Notes under the pieces: model-generated
The model's input: the letters and a program-made list of their open reading frames with translations, nothing else
Told to the model about the DNA's origin: nothing
Database searches by the model: none
Translations under genes and position numbers: made by a program
Part shown: positions 45,996 through 54,828 of the stretch, in pieces
Layout: each line of letters starts with the position of its first letter
Numbering within the stretch: position 1 is the first letter of the stretch
Source of the DNA: Bacillota bacterium
Lineage (GTDB): Bacteria > Bacillota > Sulfobacillia > Sulfobacillales > Sulfobacillaceae
Assembly (NCBI GenBank): GCA_021797675.1
Contig: JAJZZH010000036.1
Location: forward strand, 1 to 64,000
Length of the DNA stretch: 64,000 bases
Direction of reading: 5' to 3'

Positions 45996-47051
45996 TCATC
46001 CATCGCCGTCGTTCTCGGCGTCGGGGATGGATGGGGCGGGAAAGGCCCGATAATATTGACGGGGCACCTGCACGCTCCCGCCCAGGTGGAGTGCGGAGGA
46101 ATTGGCCCAGTAGGGGTCGGCCAGCATTCCGCGGCCAATGGCGACCAGATCCGCCTCACCTCGGCCCAGGACCGCTTCGGCGACCCGACAGTCTTCGAGC
46201 ATGCCCACCGCAATCACCGGCACCTCGCAATCGCGTTTGATGCGGGCGGCATACGGCACCTGATACCCTGGATAGACGCGGTCAGGTAGCGCCGCCGCAT
46301 TCCCCCCCGAAGAGACGTCAAAACCATCCACTCCGGCATCGCGAAATCGCCGTGCCATTTGCACCATCTCGTCAAGGTCATAACCGCGAGGGTCGTACTC
46401 CACCGCCGAAATCCGCATCCAAAGCGGCATCTGGGCGGGAATCGCCGCACGTACGGCCTCAATGACTTCCAGCGCAAACTGGGGCCGGTCGCCGTAGCGA
46501 TCCTCGCGATGGTTAGACATCGGCGACAAAAACTGATGAATCAAATAGCCGTGGGCCCCATGCAGTTCGACGGTGTCGGCGCCGGCGGCAACCGCCCGCC
46601 GGGCTCCGTGATGAAAGGCCTCGACCACCGCCTCGACCTCGCTCGTGGTCAAGGCGTGGGGCACGCGGTAGCTTTGCGCGAACCGAAGCGCCGAGGGCGC
46701 GACCGGCCGCAATTCGGCCGACTCTGTCTTGCGCCCGGCATGGGCGATTTGAATCCCCACTTTGGCTCCATAGCTGTGAATCTGGTCGATGATCTCCCGA
46801 AACGCGGGGACCTGCGCATCGTCCCAAATCCCTAGGTCACGCGTCGTAATCCGGCCGTCCGGCAAAACATCGGTCATTTCCATCATGACCAGGCTCGTCC
46901 CGCCCACGGCCCGGCTGATATAGTGCGTTCGGTGCCAGGCGTTGGGACGACCATCGCCATCCCAGACCGAGTATTGGCACATGGGCGACATCATGATGCG
47001 GTTCCGCAAATGGAGTCCCTTGTAGTGAAACGGTTGCAGCAAGTGAATCAT
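45996..47051 (-). CDS. namA: Old yellow enzyme NADPH dehydrogenase (YqjM/NamA-like)
   Basis: This 351-residue FMN enzyme starts at ATG 47051 after AGGAGAG. It reduces activated C=C bonds with NADPH. Features are RNRIMMSPMCQYS (the Cys typical of the YqjM group), IQIAHAGRK, VELHGAHGYLIHQFLSP (the substrate-binding His pair), and the FMN phosphate-binding region GEADLVAIGRGMLADPYW. It is a single gene convergent with the MFS pump gene. It may detoxify reactive electrophiles. Confidence 0.93.
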   Translation of the reverse strand: MIHLLQPFHYKGLHLRNRIMMSPMCQYSVWDGDGRPNAWHRTHYISRAVGGTSLVMMEMTDVLPDGRITTRDLGIWDDAQVPAFREIIDQIHSYGAKVGIQIAHAGRKTESAELRPVAPSALRFAQSYRVPHALTTSEVEAVVEAFHHGARRAVAAGADTVELHGAHGYLIHQFLSPMSNHREDRYGDRPQFALEVIEAVRAAIPAQMPLWMRISAVEYDPRGYDLDEMVQMARRFRDAGVDGFDVSSGGNAAALPDRVYPGYQVPYAARIKRDCEVPVIAVGMLEDCRVAEAVLGRGEADLVAIGRGMLADPYWANSSALHLGGSVQVPRQYYRAFPAPSIPDAENDGDG

Positions 47052-47285
47052 ATGGTTGCTCTCCTAGCTAGATGTCTTGGCACACGCCACGGGAACATCA
47101 GAAAGACGACTCCCATCTGGATAACTGTACACCTTTTTTTCCATGGTCTTCGCCCAAAGTCCCTCAGGGCTCCCATCGTCTTCGCGGTGGCGCCCCGAAC
47201 CCTGCGCGATCGCACCCCAAAACGCCCCATGCGGCGCACCCTCCTCGCGAATGGCAACCCGCCGCCAGCGCACTTTGTCGTCCGA

Positions 47286-47759
47286 CTACGCCTTATGGTA
47301 CGGGTGGTGAGCCTCGATGGTCGCTAACCGGTAGAGTTGTTCGGCGACCAAAAGCTGGGCCAGCGCATGCGGAAAAGTAAGCCGCGACAATGACCAGCGT
47401 GCGTCGGCGCGGTTCTTGACCGCTGCATCGACGCCCAGGCTTCCGCCTACCACGAATACCACGGGGCGGCCGGACTCGCGCCAGTGCCGAACTTCCACCA
47501 GAAGTTCTTCGGTGCTCCATTGTCGCCCCAGCACATCGAGCAGCACAACGAATGCCCGCGGTGGGATTTTGGCCAAGATGCGCTCGCCCTCCTGTCGGCG
47601 CGCGACATCCGCCGCACTGCGGCGATATCCCACTTCGCTGACCGTCGTCCAGGTCAATTCCCCAAAAGGCGGCTTGAGGCGGCGTACATACTCCCGCACG
47701 GCCTTGGCGATAGCCGGGTCAGAGGGGGTGCCCACCGTGAGCAGAAAAATCCTCGGCAT
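47286..47759 (-). CDS. rlmH: 23S rRNA (pseudouridine1915-N3)-methyltransferase RlmH
   Basis: This 157-residue SPOUT methyltransferase starts at ATG 47759 after a G-run ribosome site. The SAM-binding knot holds VVLLDVLGRQWSTEEL and VFVVGGSLGVDAAV. The C-terminus LSRLTFPHALAQLLVAEQLY and AHHPYHKA is the family signature. The length is normal. It modifies helix 69 of the large ribosomal subunit RNA. Confidence 0.94.
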   Translation of the reverse strand: MPRIFLLTVGTPSDPAIAKAVREYVRRLKPPFGELTWTTVSEVGYRRSAADVARRQEGERILAKIPPRAFVVLLDVLGRQWSTEELLVEVRHWRESGRPVVFVVGGSLGVDAAVKNRADARWSLSRLTFPHALAQLLVAEQLYRLATIEAHHPYHKA

Positions 47760-47881
47760 CGCTCCCCCCCCAAATTCGGTGATAACCTGCAGCGGTTTGC
47801 CATAGATTGTACTGCAAGACCGGGCCCGTCGCTCTGTCGCGACGGGATTTCTGCGCGACCCGCCTGGCGAGGAGGCACAAC

Positions 47882-48214
47882 ATGGACAAGCCGAACCGAC
47901 GATTGCCAAGCATGGTTGCCTCCAGCGTCTCCTGGGCCCTGACGGCGGCCGTGGAGACGGCCACCGGGGGCATCCTGATCGGCCTCGCCTGGGCCGGTCT
48001 GTCTCGCCCGATCCCCGTCCTCATCATCCTCACCCTGACCACGCTCGCCGCCACTTTGCTGTTTTGGGTCATCTGGCCCTGGCGACCTCAGGTAACCTGG
48101 TCGCTGGACGAATGGGTAGGATTCGCCATCGGCGCCGTGATCATCCTTGGGCTCTTGAATGGGTGGGGGTTTCCCTGGTACTTCCATTGGCTGCAGGGAT
48201 TCGCCCCATCGTGA
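47882..48214 (+). CDS. Small membrane protein, function unknown
   Basis: This 110-residue protein starts at ATG 47882 after GAGGAGG. Three hydrophobic segments are seen, at residues 12-34, 39-60 and 76-95, with aromatic-rich loops (FWVIWPWRPQVTW, WGFPWYFHW). No family is recognised. It is divergent from rlmH and about 190 bases upstream of the ABC pair. Confidence 0.6.
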   Translation: MDKPNRRLPSMVASSVSWALTAAVETATGGILIGLAWAGLSRPIPVLIILTLTTLAATLLFWVIWPWRPQVTWSLDEWVGFAIGAVIILGLLNGWGFPWYFHWLQGFAPS

Positions 48215-48403
48215 CAAGAAACCCGTGCGGCCCTGGCAACAGCCCGTGGCGGAACTCCCCGTTGATGCCCGGCCAGCCGGCGCGTTACCGCGGGCGCTCT
48301 TTCCGATCGCCCAAGAAGGGATTGGGCGGGCAAATAGCGAAGTCTAAAGTCTAAGCGATCCCCCCGGGGGGAAAATGTCACGGCTTGGAGGAACGGGCGT
48401 ACA

Positions 48404-49210
48404 ATGCTGGCAGCGTTAGAAGACGTGTCATTTGGTTACGGCGACCACGCGGTGTTGGATGAAGCCAGTCTCAGCCTGGAGCGGGGACAGGTGGTCGGCT
48501 TGCTAGGACTCAACGGTTCCGGCAAGACCACGACCATGCGCCTCATCGCGAATATTTTGCAGCCGGTGAAAGGCAGCGTCCGCCGGGAATTTCGAAAGCT
48601 GGGATACCTGCCGGAAGAGCGCGGACTGTACCGCAAAATGGCCGTTGGCCGCTATCTCGAGTTCATCGCGGCGCTCGACGGCCTGCGCGGCCGCGCCGCG
48701 CGCCTGGACGTTGCCGAATGGATGGAACGCTTTGGCTTGGACATTTACGCAACGAGCCGCATCGATACGCTCTCCAAGGGCAATCAGCAGAAAGTCCAAT
48801 TGGTGGCCACGCTCATGGGACATCCCGATTTATTGCTTTGGGACGAACCGTTTTCCGGACTCGATGCCCTCAACCAAGAACTCTTGATTGAGGTGCTGAA
48901 AGACAGCCGCAAACACGGGGTCACCATCCTGCTTTCGACCCATCGCATCGAGGATCTGGAGTCCTGGGCCGACTCGCACTTCATGTTGGTGGAAGGGCAT
49001 TTCTATCCGTATCACCCGCCCGAGCGCCCTGCCCACTATGCTATCGACACCGGCCTCACCACCACCACGGTGGCCGCGGCCGAGCTTCCCCAAGCCATTA
49101 CCCGGCTCACGGCAAACGGTCAAGTCATTCGCCAAGTACGGGCGGAAAGCGGCCTGGCGCACACGTTCAAGACCTTGCTAGCGGAGAGAACTGGCCATGC
49201 TGCGCAATAA
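48404..49210 (+). CDS. ABC transporter ATP-binding protein (NatA-like)
   Basis: This 268-residue ATPase starts at ATG 48404 after GGAGG. Walker A is LGLNGSGKTTTMRL, the signature LSKGNQQKVQLVATL, Walker B LLLWDEPFSGLD, and the H-loop LLSTHRIEDLE. A C-terminal regulatory domain of about 60 residues follows, as in ABC-2 type exporters. It overlaps the permease gene by 14 bases. Confidence 0.92.
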   Translation: MLAALEDVSFGYGDHAVLDEASLSLERGQVVGLLGLNGSGKTTTMRLIANILQPVKGSVRREFRKLGYLPEERGLYRKMAVGRYLEFIAALDGLRGRAARLDVAEWMERFGLDIYATSRIDTLSKGNQQKVQLVATLMGHPDLLLWDEPFSGLDALNQELLIEVLKDSRKHGVTILLSTHRIEDLESWADSHFMLVEGHFYPYHPPERPAHYAIDTGLTTTTVAAAELPQAITRLTANGQVIRQVRAESGLAHTFKTLLAERTGHAAQ

Positions 49211-50381
49211 CGCAAGGGTGATTGCGCTTCGTGAATTCAACGAGCGGGCCAGTCGGCCAGCATTTTGGCTGACCACCCTCTTCGGGGTGCTGCTCATGAT
49301 TGCCCTGATCCTCGGTCCCGGACTCATTCAACAACTCGCCCATCCGACGGTCACGGTGGGGAGCGTGGGCGTGCCGCCGGTTCAACTTGAGCGTCTATAT
49401 CAAGCTATTCCCCATCAGGGAAAATTGGTGGTGCAGCCCTATTCGTCAAGCCGGTTAGCGCGGGCGCAGGTTGCCTCCGGCCATCTGCCCGGGTACTTTG
49501 TCCGGCCACACGGCCGCCTGGTCTTCGTCGGAGTGCCCAGCGCCGCCATCGACAGCCTTATCGCGCAAATTAACCATCAAGCGTTGTTGCAGCGTGTCTC
49601 ACCAGCGACGCTGAGGCAGATCGCGCGGGCGCAGCGGGCTACCCAAGTCGGGCTGATTCCACTCTCGCCCACGACGTCCTTCATCGTCCGCTCCGCCTCC
49701 ATCTATGTGTTGGGTTTAGTGCTCTTCATGGTGGTCTTAATGTATGGCATGTTAATCGGCATGTCCGTGGTTGAGGAAAAAGAGACGCGGCATGCCGAGA
49801 CGTTGTTGACCCGGGTCACGGCCGACGGGCTTTTGGCCGGCAAGGTGATGGGGGTTGGCGCCCTGGCCTTCCTGCAGCTCTTTATTTGGGGCGTGGCCGC
49901 CTGGGCGACGTTCGTCGCCAACGGCAGTCACTTGCCCCTCAACGCCTTGCCCGCCGGAGATGTCGGGCTGTTTTTGCTATGCGCGGTCATCGGCTATGCG
50001 CAATACGGGTCGATCTTCGCCGGTTTGGCCGCACGGGCGTCGCGCACCAGTGAAATGAATCAGGCCACCACGCCCGTGGCGATGATAGTCATGGTGGGCT
50101 ATATCGGATCCGCCCTGGCGGCTAGCCATCCAACCGGCGTGATCGCCGAGGTCTTGCACGTGATGGCATTCATCCCCTTTTGGGCGCCGATTCTGGCCTT
50201 CGCCTTGCTCCAGCTGGGCGGTCTTCCCTGGTGGCAGTTGCTCCTCGACGTAGCCCTGCAGTTGGCCGTCGTGGTGTGGATTATCCGCTTCGCTGCCGGG
50301 ATTTTTCGCCGTCGCCTGCTCGACTATCGTGCACTCGCTCGACCGCAACGCTGGGGAAGGCGCCGCAAAGCCTCATCATAG
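49197..50381 (+). CDS. ABC-2 type permease (NatB-like)
   Basis: This 394-residue permease has an N-terminal membrane segment (residues 20-40), a large extracytoplasmic domain (about 45-165), and five to six C-terminal segments. GMSVVEEKETRHAETLLTRV is the typical ABC-2 motif. It pairs with the ATPase encoded upstream. NatAB is a sodium exporter, but the substrate here cannot be told. Confidence 0.9.
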   Translation: MLRNNARVIALREFNERASRPAFWLTTLFGVLLMIALILGPGLIQQLAHPTVTVGSVGVPPVQLERLYQAIPHQGKLVVQPYSSSRLARAQVASGHLPGYFVRPHGRLVFVGVPSAAIDSLIAQINHQALLQRVSPATLRQIARAQRATQVGLIPLSPTTSFIVRSASIYVLGLVLFMVVLMYGMLIGMSVVEEKETRHAETLLTRVTADGLLAGKVMGVGALAFLQLFIWGVAAWATFVANGSHLPLNALPAGDVGLFLLCAVIGYAQYGSIFAGLAARASRTSEMNQATTPVAMIVMVGYIGSALAASHPTGVIAEVLHVMAFIPFWAPILAFALLQLGGLPWWQLLLDVALQLAVVVWIIRFAAGIFRRRLLDYRALARPQRWGRRRKASS

Positions 50382-50981
50382 GCCAAGCGGCCCTGATTTT
50401 CCTTTCCCTTTACGCAGGACGAACCTGGATGATGGGTGATTCTCTCTTCCCAGCAGATCCGCTCTGAGCTAATCTCTGCCCACTCTCAGGAATCTATTAC
50501 CATATTGGGTCTTGTGGGCCCATCATGCCTGAAGGGTTTAGGATGACGCCCCCACGTTGTTCGCTTTGCTCGTCATCCTGATTCGACCGTGCTTCTCCCA
50601 TACCCCCGCAGGCCCTCCTGGGTTGCTTCTACCCATTCTTGCCCCAGAAGAGCAACTGCCTTCTCTCGTCGGCATCAAGCTCGGCGTTCTGATTTGGTAC
50701 ATTGGACTAAACCGCTGCGCGGTGGTTTAAAAAACGGTCGACCTGGTTTTCCAGCTTGTTCGGTTTTACGGTAGTGCCGAGCGTGATCGTATAATACGAG
50801 GGTAGGCAATCGGCGACGGAACTAGGTGGAAGGAGGTTGGCATCGTGCGATATGATCGAACCGCCTCTCGAGCACGTTGATGCAATTCCTGATCGGCCAG
50901 TTCCTCGCGCATTCGCGTCCTTACTGGGTCACACGATTGATTGTCCATAGAGGTCGCCGTTCGACCGCGGTGTAGTCCAAC
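50382..50981. other. Gene-poor stretch with a possible decayed gene start
   Basis: A TATAAT-like box near 50790 and a GGAAGGAGG ribosome site near 50830 precede GTG 50842, but that frame stops after 11 codons (MRYDRTASRAR). It may be the beginning of a lost gene. Nothing else is recognised. Confidence 0.35.
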
Positions 50982-51052
50982 AGAGTTATCGAAAGTCCTT
51001 GGCAGTGCCTCTCCGAAGACTTTTTTTGTTCCCCAGGACTTCCGATAACTCT
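50982..51052. repeat. 71-bp imperfect inverted repeat
   Basis: AGAGTTATCGAAAGTCCT and its partner AGGACTTCCGATAACTCT pair over 18 bp with one mismatch, across a 35-base centre containing TTTTTTT. It could be a palindromic MITE, fused transposon ends, or a transcription terminator hairpin. Confidence 0.65.
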
Positions 51053-51389
51053 CTGCTTATTATTCGGTGTTGCAGTTCGTAACCTCCCCATCCCTGCAGG
51101 GAGAATCTGCGACGCTAAATTGCCCATTCAGCGTCAAGCCAAGTGGACATCTCGGGTGGGCGACCCTCGGCATGAAAGCTCTATGGGACATGTCCTGGCC
51201 GCCGTGAGGTGGGGGGGCCATCAGGAGGGCTAGCCATCGACCGGGCCGTAGCATCAGGCGAATCCTGCCGCCTCGTCAATGTGCCCGAATGAAGTGGACT
51301 TGCGGACAAATCAGGTAAACATTGGGTGAACCCGGCATAAGTGGGGAAAAGCTTTCCCCCGATGCACCCCGATGCATCGAATCTTGACA

Positions 51390-51745
51390 CACGAAGAAAG
51401 CGAACGATGGCCCGCGACACCAGATAAACTGCGGTGACATTCACCGCCAGCACCGCATCCCACACCGCGCTGATGCCGGCGTTGTTGAAGAGGACGTCGA
51501 TGCGGCCATGCCGCGCCAGCGCCGCAGTCGTCCATTCCGTGATGTTGTCTTCATCGGTGACATCCACGCGCTGCCAATGGACCCGCTCCCCAAGTTCCCG
51601 GGTAATGGCCGCGCCGGTAGCGGCCGCGGCTGCGTCGTCCACGTCAGTAATTTCAACCCACGCCTCTTCGCGAGCGAAGGCTTTGGCCGTTGCCGACCCG
51701 ATTCCCTTGCCCGCGCCGGTAATGCAACCCGGGGCATGGGCGTCT
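51390..51745 (-). pseudogene. Decayed short-chain dehydrogenase (SDR) gene
   Basis: The frame keeps the SDR cofactor motif (TGAGKGIGSATAKAFAREEA), the strand DVTDEDNITEW, and NNAGIS. A deletion joins NNAGISAVWDAVLAVNVTAV, which removes the loop that normally follows. The catalytic Ser-Tyr-Lys part is absent: after VSRAIVRFL the frame loses similarity. No start codon precedes the Gly motif. Confidence 0.8.
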
Positions 51746-51915
51746 CTTGACAATATACACCTGGCGGGTTCGTTACTCTCCCGCGTGCTTAACACGGCGA
51801 GGATTCGCGACCCGATCGGGGCGATTGTCGCGCTCATGCTGCATGAAGGGGCGGATCCCACCGGCCACCAAGACCCTGCTCTTAGACCCGTGGACGGCGC
51901 TGTTACAGGGATAGC

Positions 51916-51960
51916 AAGTTGGTTAAGTTGGTTAAGTTGGTTAAGTTGGTTAAGTTGGTT
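51916..51960 (+). repeat. Five tandem copies of a 9-bp unit
   Basis: AAGTTGGTT is repeated five times exactly, followed by AA. In one frame it reads (Ser-Trp-Leu)n. It lies in decayed sequence beside the SDR remnant. Confidence 0.95.
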
Positions 51961-52452
51961 AACCGATCACGCATGTTTCCGCATACACCAGCTGGCGCAG
52001 TATGCAGGGATAACCTGCCCGCGCAACACCAGCAATAATGTGAAGTGCCGAATGCGCTCCACATCAAACTGCGTCACCGATCATGATCCCACATAAACGA
52101 CGAGCGTCACGAGAGAACGCAGGGTGTGGTTTTCGTAGCGTCTCACCAAGCTTCATGCCGCAGGGTTACGAAACAACGCCATGGGGAACTAAGACGGCGA
52201 GTCATGGTAAAACTACCACTGGTGGTCGTGTTCGCTGGCAAAAAGGATGGAAAGGCCATCACGAAGTCAGTGCGACATGCACATCTCATCCCCAGATCGC
52301 CCGGAATGGCAGCACTTGCGGCAGTGATAAGGGACTATTGTACCTAATTTATGTGGTAAACCGTTGTATGTTCCGCGACTTTCTTGTCACGTATATATTG
52401 ACAAAAGATTCGAGGCTATGAAAAAATGAAGAGTGTGAATCGCGCTCTTTAG
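51961..52452. other. Intergenic, nothing recognised
   Basis: About 490 bases with falling GC content show no recognisable gene. A short frame at 52126-52347 has no visible domain. Confidence 0.4.
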
Positions 52453-52469
52453 TTGTGTATTTCACACAA
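52453..52469 (+). promoter_or_regulatory. Inverted repeat upstream of the beta-helix gene
   Basis: TTGTGT and ACACAA flank ATTTC, 57 bases before the gene start. It may be an operator. A TTGACA at 52398 lies upstream, but no well-spaced -10 box was found. Confidence 0.4.
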
Positions 52470-52526
52470 GTAGCGAACCTTCGCAAGTAAGTAGTCACGC
52501 CTGATTCTGAAGGGAGATGTTTCTTC

Positions 52527-53633
52527 GTGTTGCAATTGCTAGAAAGGTTCAGAAAGATAGCGGTTTTATGGTTACCTATCGTTGGGTTGCTCGCTGCCGG
52601 ATTTATAGGATTGCGGAGCGTGGCATACGCGCGATCAGCATCATCTCACAGCGTTGCTGTCATTCCACATAACCCTTATGTATTAGTGGAGTTCTCGCAT
52701 TCAGCGAGTGGAATCCCGCAACCAATGGTTATATCTCCGTCTGGTCGCGTTCTCGTCAATAGCCACGGGGAAATTCTTAGCTCGTCGGCCGGTGCAGTAG
52801 GAAGCTATACGCAAACGGATGGTCTACAAGAAGCGATAAATTACGCACTGAAACAAGGCTTGGACGTGTACATCGAAGGTGGGGCCGCGGTCGGCCACAC
52901 CAACAATAACGTGTACTTCCTAAACCGTACCCTTGTCATTCCGCCAGCTCAGGATTTTCGTATTGATGGTGGAGAAGCCGTAATCAACTATAACCCATCG
53001 GTCGGTAACGCAATCGACATCAACAGTTGTGAGGACTGCCATTTCCGCTTCGGAATTATCGTTACCGGTGCTACCAACGGTAGCGCGGTGGACTTTCACC
53101 CCACCCAACCTACACCGATTGATAACCTAGTGGTCATAACGGACAGCACTTTTCAGTTTTCGTCCATTGCCAGTTCAAAACCGCCAGGAACTTCTGCATC
53201 GGGAATTTTGTTTGACGCCTCATCAGGTCCTATCCTGTGGAATCATGTTTTTGCAACGGCTGTAGTCGGATTTCAAAATAACGTCATGGCGTTGAGCACC
53301 AGTGGCAGCAATGCTGTTACCTTTAATCGGATTACGGTCGGACATAACCACCAAGCGACTCAAGCACTGGCATCCATTAGCAGACTATCGGTCGGTAACA
53401 TGTGGAACCTCAACGATGATCGGAACGGAACCAATTCAGTGGGCATAGTAGACGCCGCGCAAAACAATACGTTTCTATTGCAATCGTCTGGATTTCCATC
53501 GAAACAAGATGTGGTCCTTAAGCCAGGGGCTACGGGCAATTTGATTATCGGAATTGGCTCGGTGTCGGTTTCTGATGCCAATCCACCCGGGATGAATCGA
53601 ATTGTATTAGGTACCGTCAGTACAGTTCCCTGA
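52527..53633 (+). CDS. Secreted right-handed beta-helix-like protein
   Basis: This 368-residue protein starts at GTG/ATG near 52527 after AAGGGAGATG. A signal peptide (residues 1-36) has a basic start, a hydrophobic core (LWLPIVGLLAAGFIGL) and a likely cut after VAYARSA. The body is rich in Asn, Ser, Thr and Val, with short regular strands (DGLQEAINYALKQGLDVYIE, then NRTLVIPP, FRIDGGEAVINYNP, NAIDINSCEDCHFRFGIIV). This is the look of pectate-lyase-like beta-helices. One CxxC pair is present. Its base composition is lower in GC than its neighbours, suggesting transfer. A terminator follows directly. Confidence 0.6.
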   Translation: MLQLLERFRKIAVLWLPIVGLLAAGFIGLRSVAYARSASSHSVAVIPHNPYVLVEFSHSASGIPQPMVISPSGRVLVNSHGEILSSSAGAVGSYTQTDGLQEAINYALKQGLDVYIEGGAAVGHTNNNVYFLNRTLVIPPAQDFRIDGGEAVINYNPSVGNAIDINSCEDCHFRFGIIVTGATNGSAVDFHPTQPTPIDNLVVITDSTFQFSSIASSKPPGTSASGILFDASSGPILWNHVFATAVVGFQNNVMALSTSGSNAVTFNRITVGHNHQATQALASISRLSVGNMWNLNDDRNGTNSVGIVDAAQNNTFLLQSSGFPSKQDVVLKPGATGNLIIGIGSVSVSDANPPGMNRIVLGTVSTVP

Positions 53634-53648
53634 CTGGAACAAGTGACC

Positions 53649-53690
53649 GGGCTCGCACTGCCAGGTCGCCAGGCAGTGCGGGCCCCGTTT
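53649..53690 (+). terminator. Rho-independent terminator of the beta-helix gene
   Basis: GGGCTCGCACTGCC pairs with GGCAGTGCGGGCCC with one mismatch around a nine-base loop, followed by CGTTT. It stands 16 bases after the stop codon. Confidence 0.75.
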
Positions 53691-53737
53691 CTGACCTAAT
53701 GTTGGATTCTCAGCATGTTCGTGATCTAAATTCCCCG

Positions 53738-54691
53738 TTAATGAAACGTCCTGGACACCATGTGGATGGTTTCGATGAATCGTATGGTACCGGTCTTAGC
53801 TCTCATGACGAGTGAATGGGTCCGGACACGGTTGCTCGCCGCATACTTCACGCCGTGTAGGAGTTCACCATCCGTGACCCCCGTTGCAGCGAAGATGACA
53901 TCGTCCCCAGACACCAAATCGTCAATGGATAGTATTCTATCAGGATCGATCCCCATCGCCCAGCACCGTTGTTTCTGTTCCTCAGTGTCGGGCATCAATC
54001 GTCCCTGAAGATCGCCCCCCAAGCATCTTAGGCCTGCCGCAGCCAAAACTCCTTCCGGCGACCCACCCGTGCCGAGGAGGATATCAACTCCAAGCTGTTC
54101 AAAGGCGGTACTCAACGCACCAACGAGATCGCCGTCGGATAAGAGCTTAACCCTAGCGCCAACCTGACGGATTTGGTGAATGATCTGTTCATGTCGCGGA
54201 CGCTCCAGGATCGCCACCACTACTTCCGAGACATCCTTTGAAGTCGCTTGAGCCACCGCATGAAGATTCTCCGCTAGGGGATGGCGAATATCCACCCGGC
54301 CACGGCATAACGGCCCCACCGCAAGTTTTTCCATATACATGTCCGGCGCATGCAATAACGTACCGGCCGGTCCAGCCGCGACGGCACACAGCGCATTCCA
54401 GGCACCGCAGGCCAAGATGTTGGTGCCTTCCAGCGGATCCACGGCAATGTCAATCCCAGGAGGGGCGCCAGTCCCGAGCCGCTCCCCAATATATAACATC
54501 GGTGCCGCGTCCATTTCTCCTTCGCCAATCACTACGGTTCCTTCCATGGGAAGGGTATCCAGCAGCGTTCGCATGGCCGAAGTGGCGGCTTCGTCCGCTT
54601 CGAGCTTCTTTCCGCGGCCTATCCACGGAGCACAGTTCACGGCCGCTGCTTCTGTCACCCGAACCATCTCCAGTACGAGCTCTCGCTTCAT
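53738..54691 (-). CDS. glpX: Class II fructose-1,6-bisphosphatase
   Basis: This 317-residue enzyme starts at ATG 54691 after AAAAGGAGAG. It dephosphorylates fructose-1,6-bisphosphate in gluconeogenesis. Family motifs are [18 protein letters not shown] (metal site), [14 protein letters not shown], and [20 protein letters not shown]. It lies 137 bases after ppdK on the same strand, closing a gluconeogenic set regulated by the CcpN-type gene at the other end. Confidence 0.94.
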   Translation of the reverse strand: MKRELVLEMVRVTEAAAVNCAPWIGRGKKLEADEAATSAMRTLLDTLPMEGTVVIGEGEMDAAPMLYIGERLGTGAPPGIDIAVDPLEGTNILACGAWNALCAVAAGPAGTLLHAPDMYMEKLAVGPLCRGRVDIRHPLAENLHAVAQATSKDVSEVVVAILERPRHEQIIHQIRQVGARVKLLSDGDLVGALSTAFEQLGVDILLGTGGSPEGVLAAAGLRCLGGDLQGRLMPDTEEQKQRCWAMGIDPDRILSIDDLVSGDDVIFAATGVTDGELLHGVKYAASNRVRTHSLVMRAKTGTIRFIETIHMVSRTFH

Positions 54692-54828
54692 CAGCCCTCT
54701 CCTTTTGGTGCATGTATCGAAATGCATCTGGATACGACCAAGCATGGGCACCATCATCCGTACATGATCTCGAAGACGGGCATCGACGACCGCAAGGATT
54801 GAGAATTTCGCAGGTATGCCCAGCTGCC

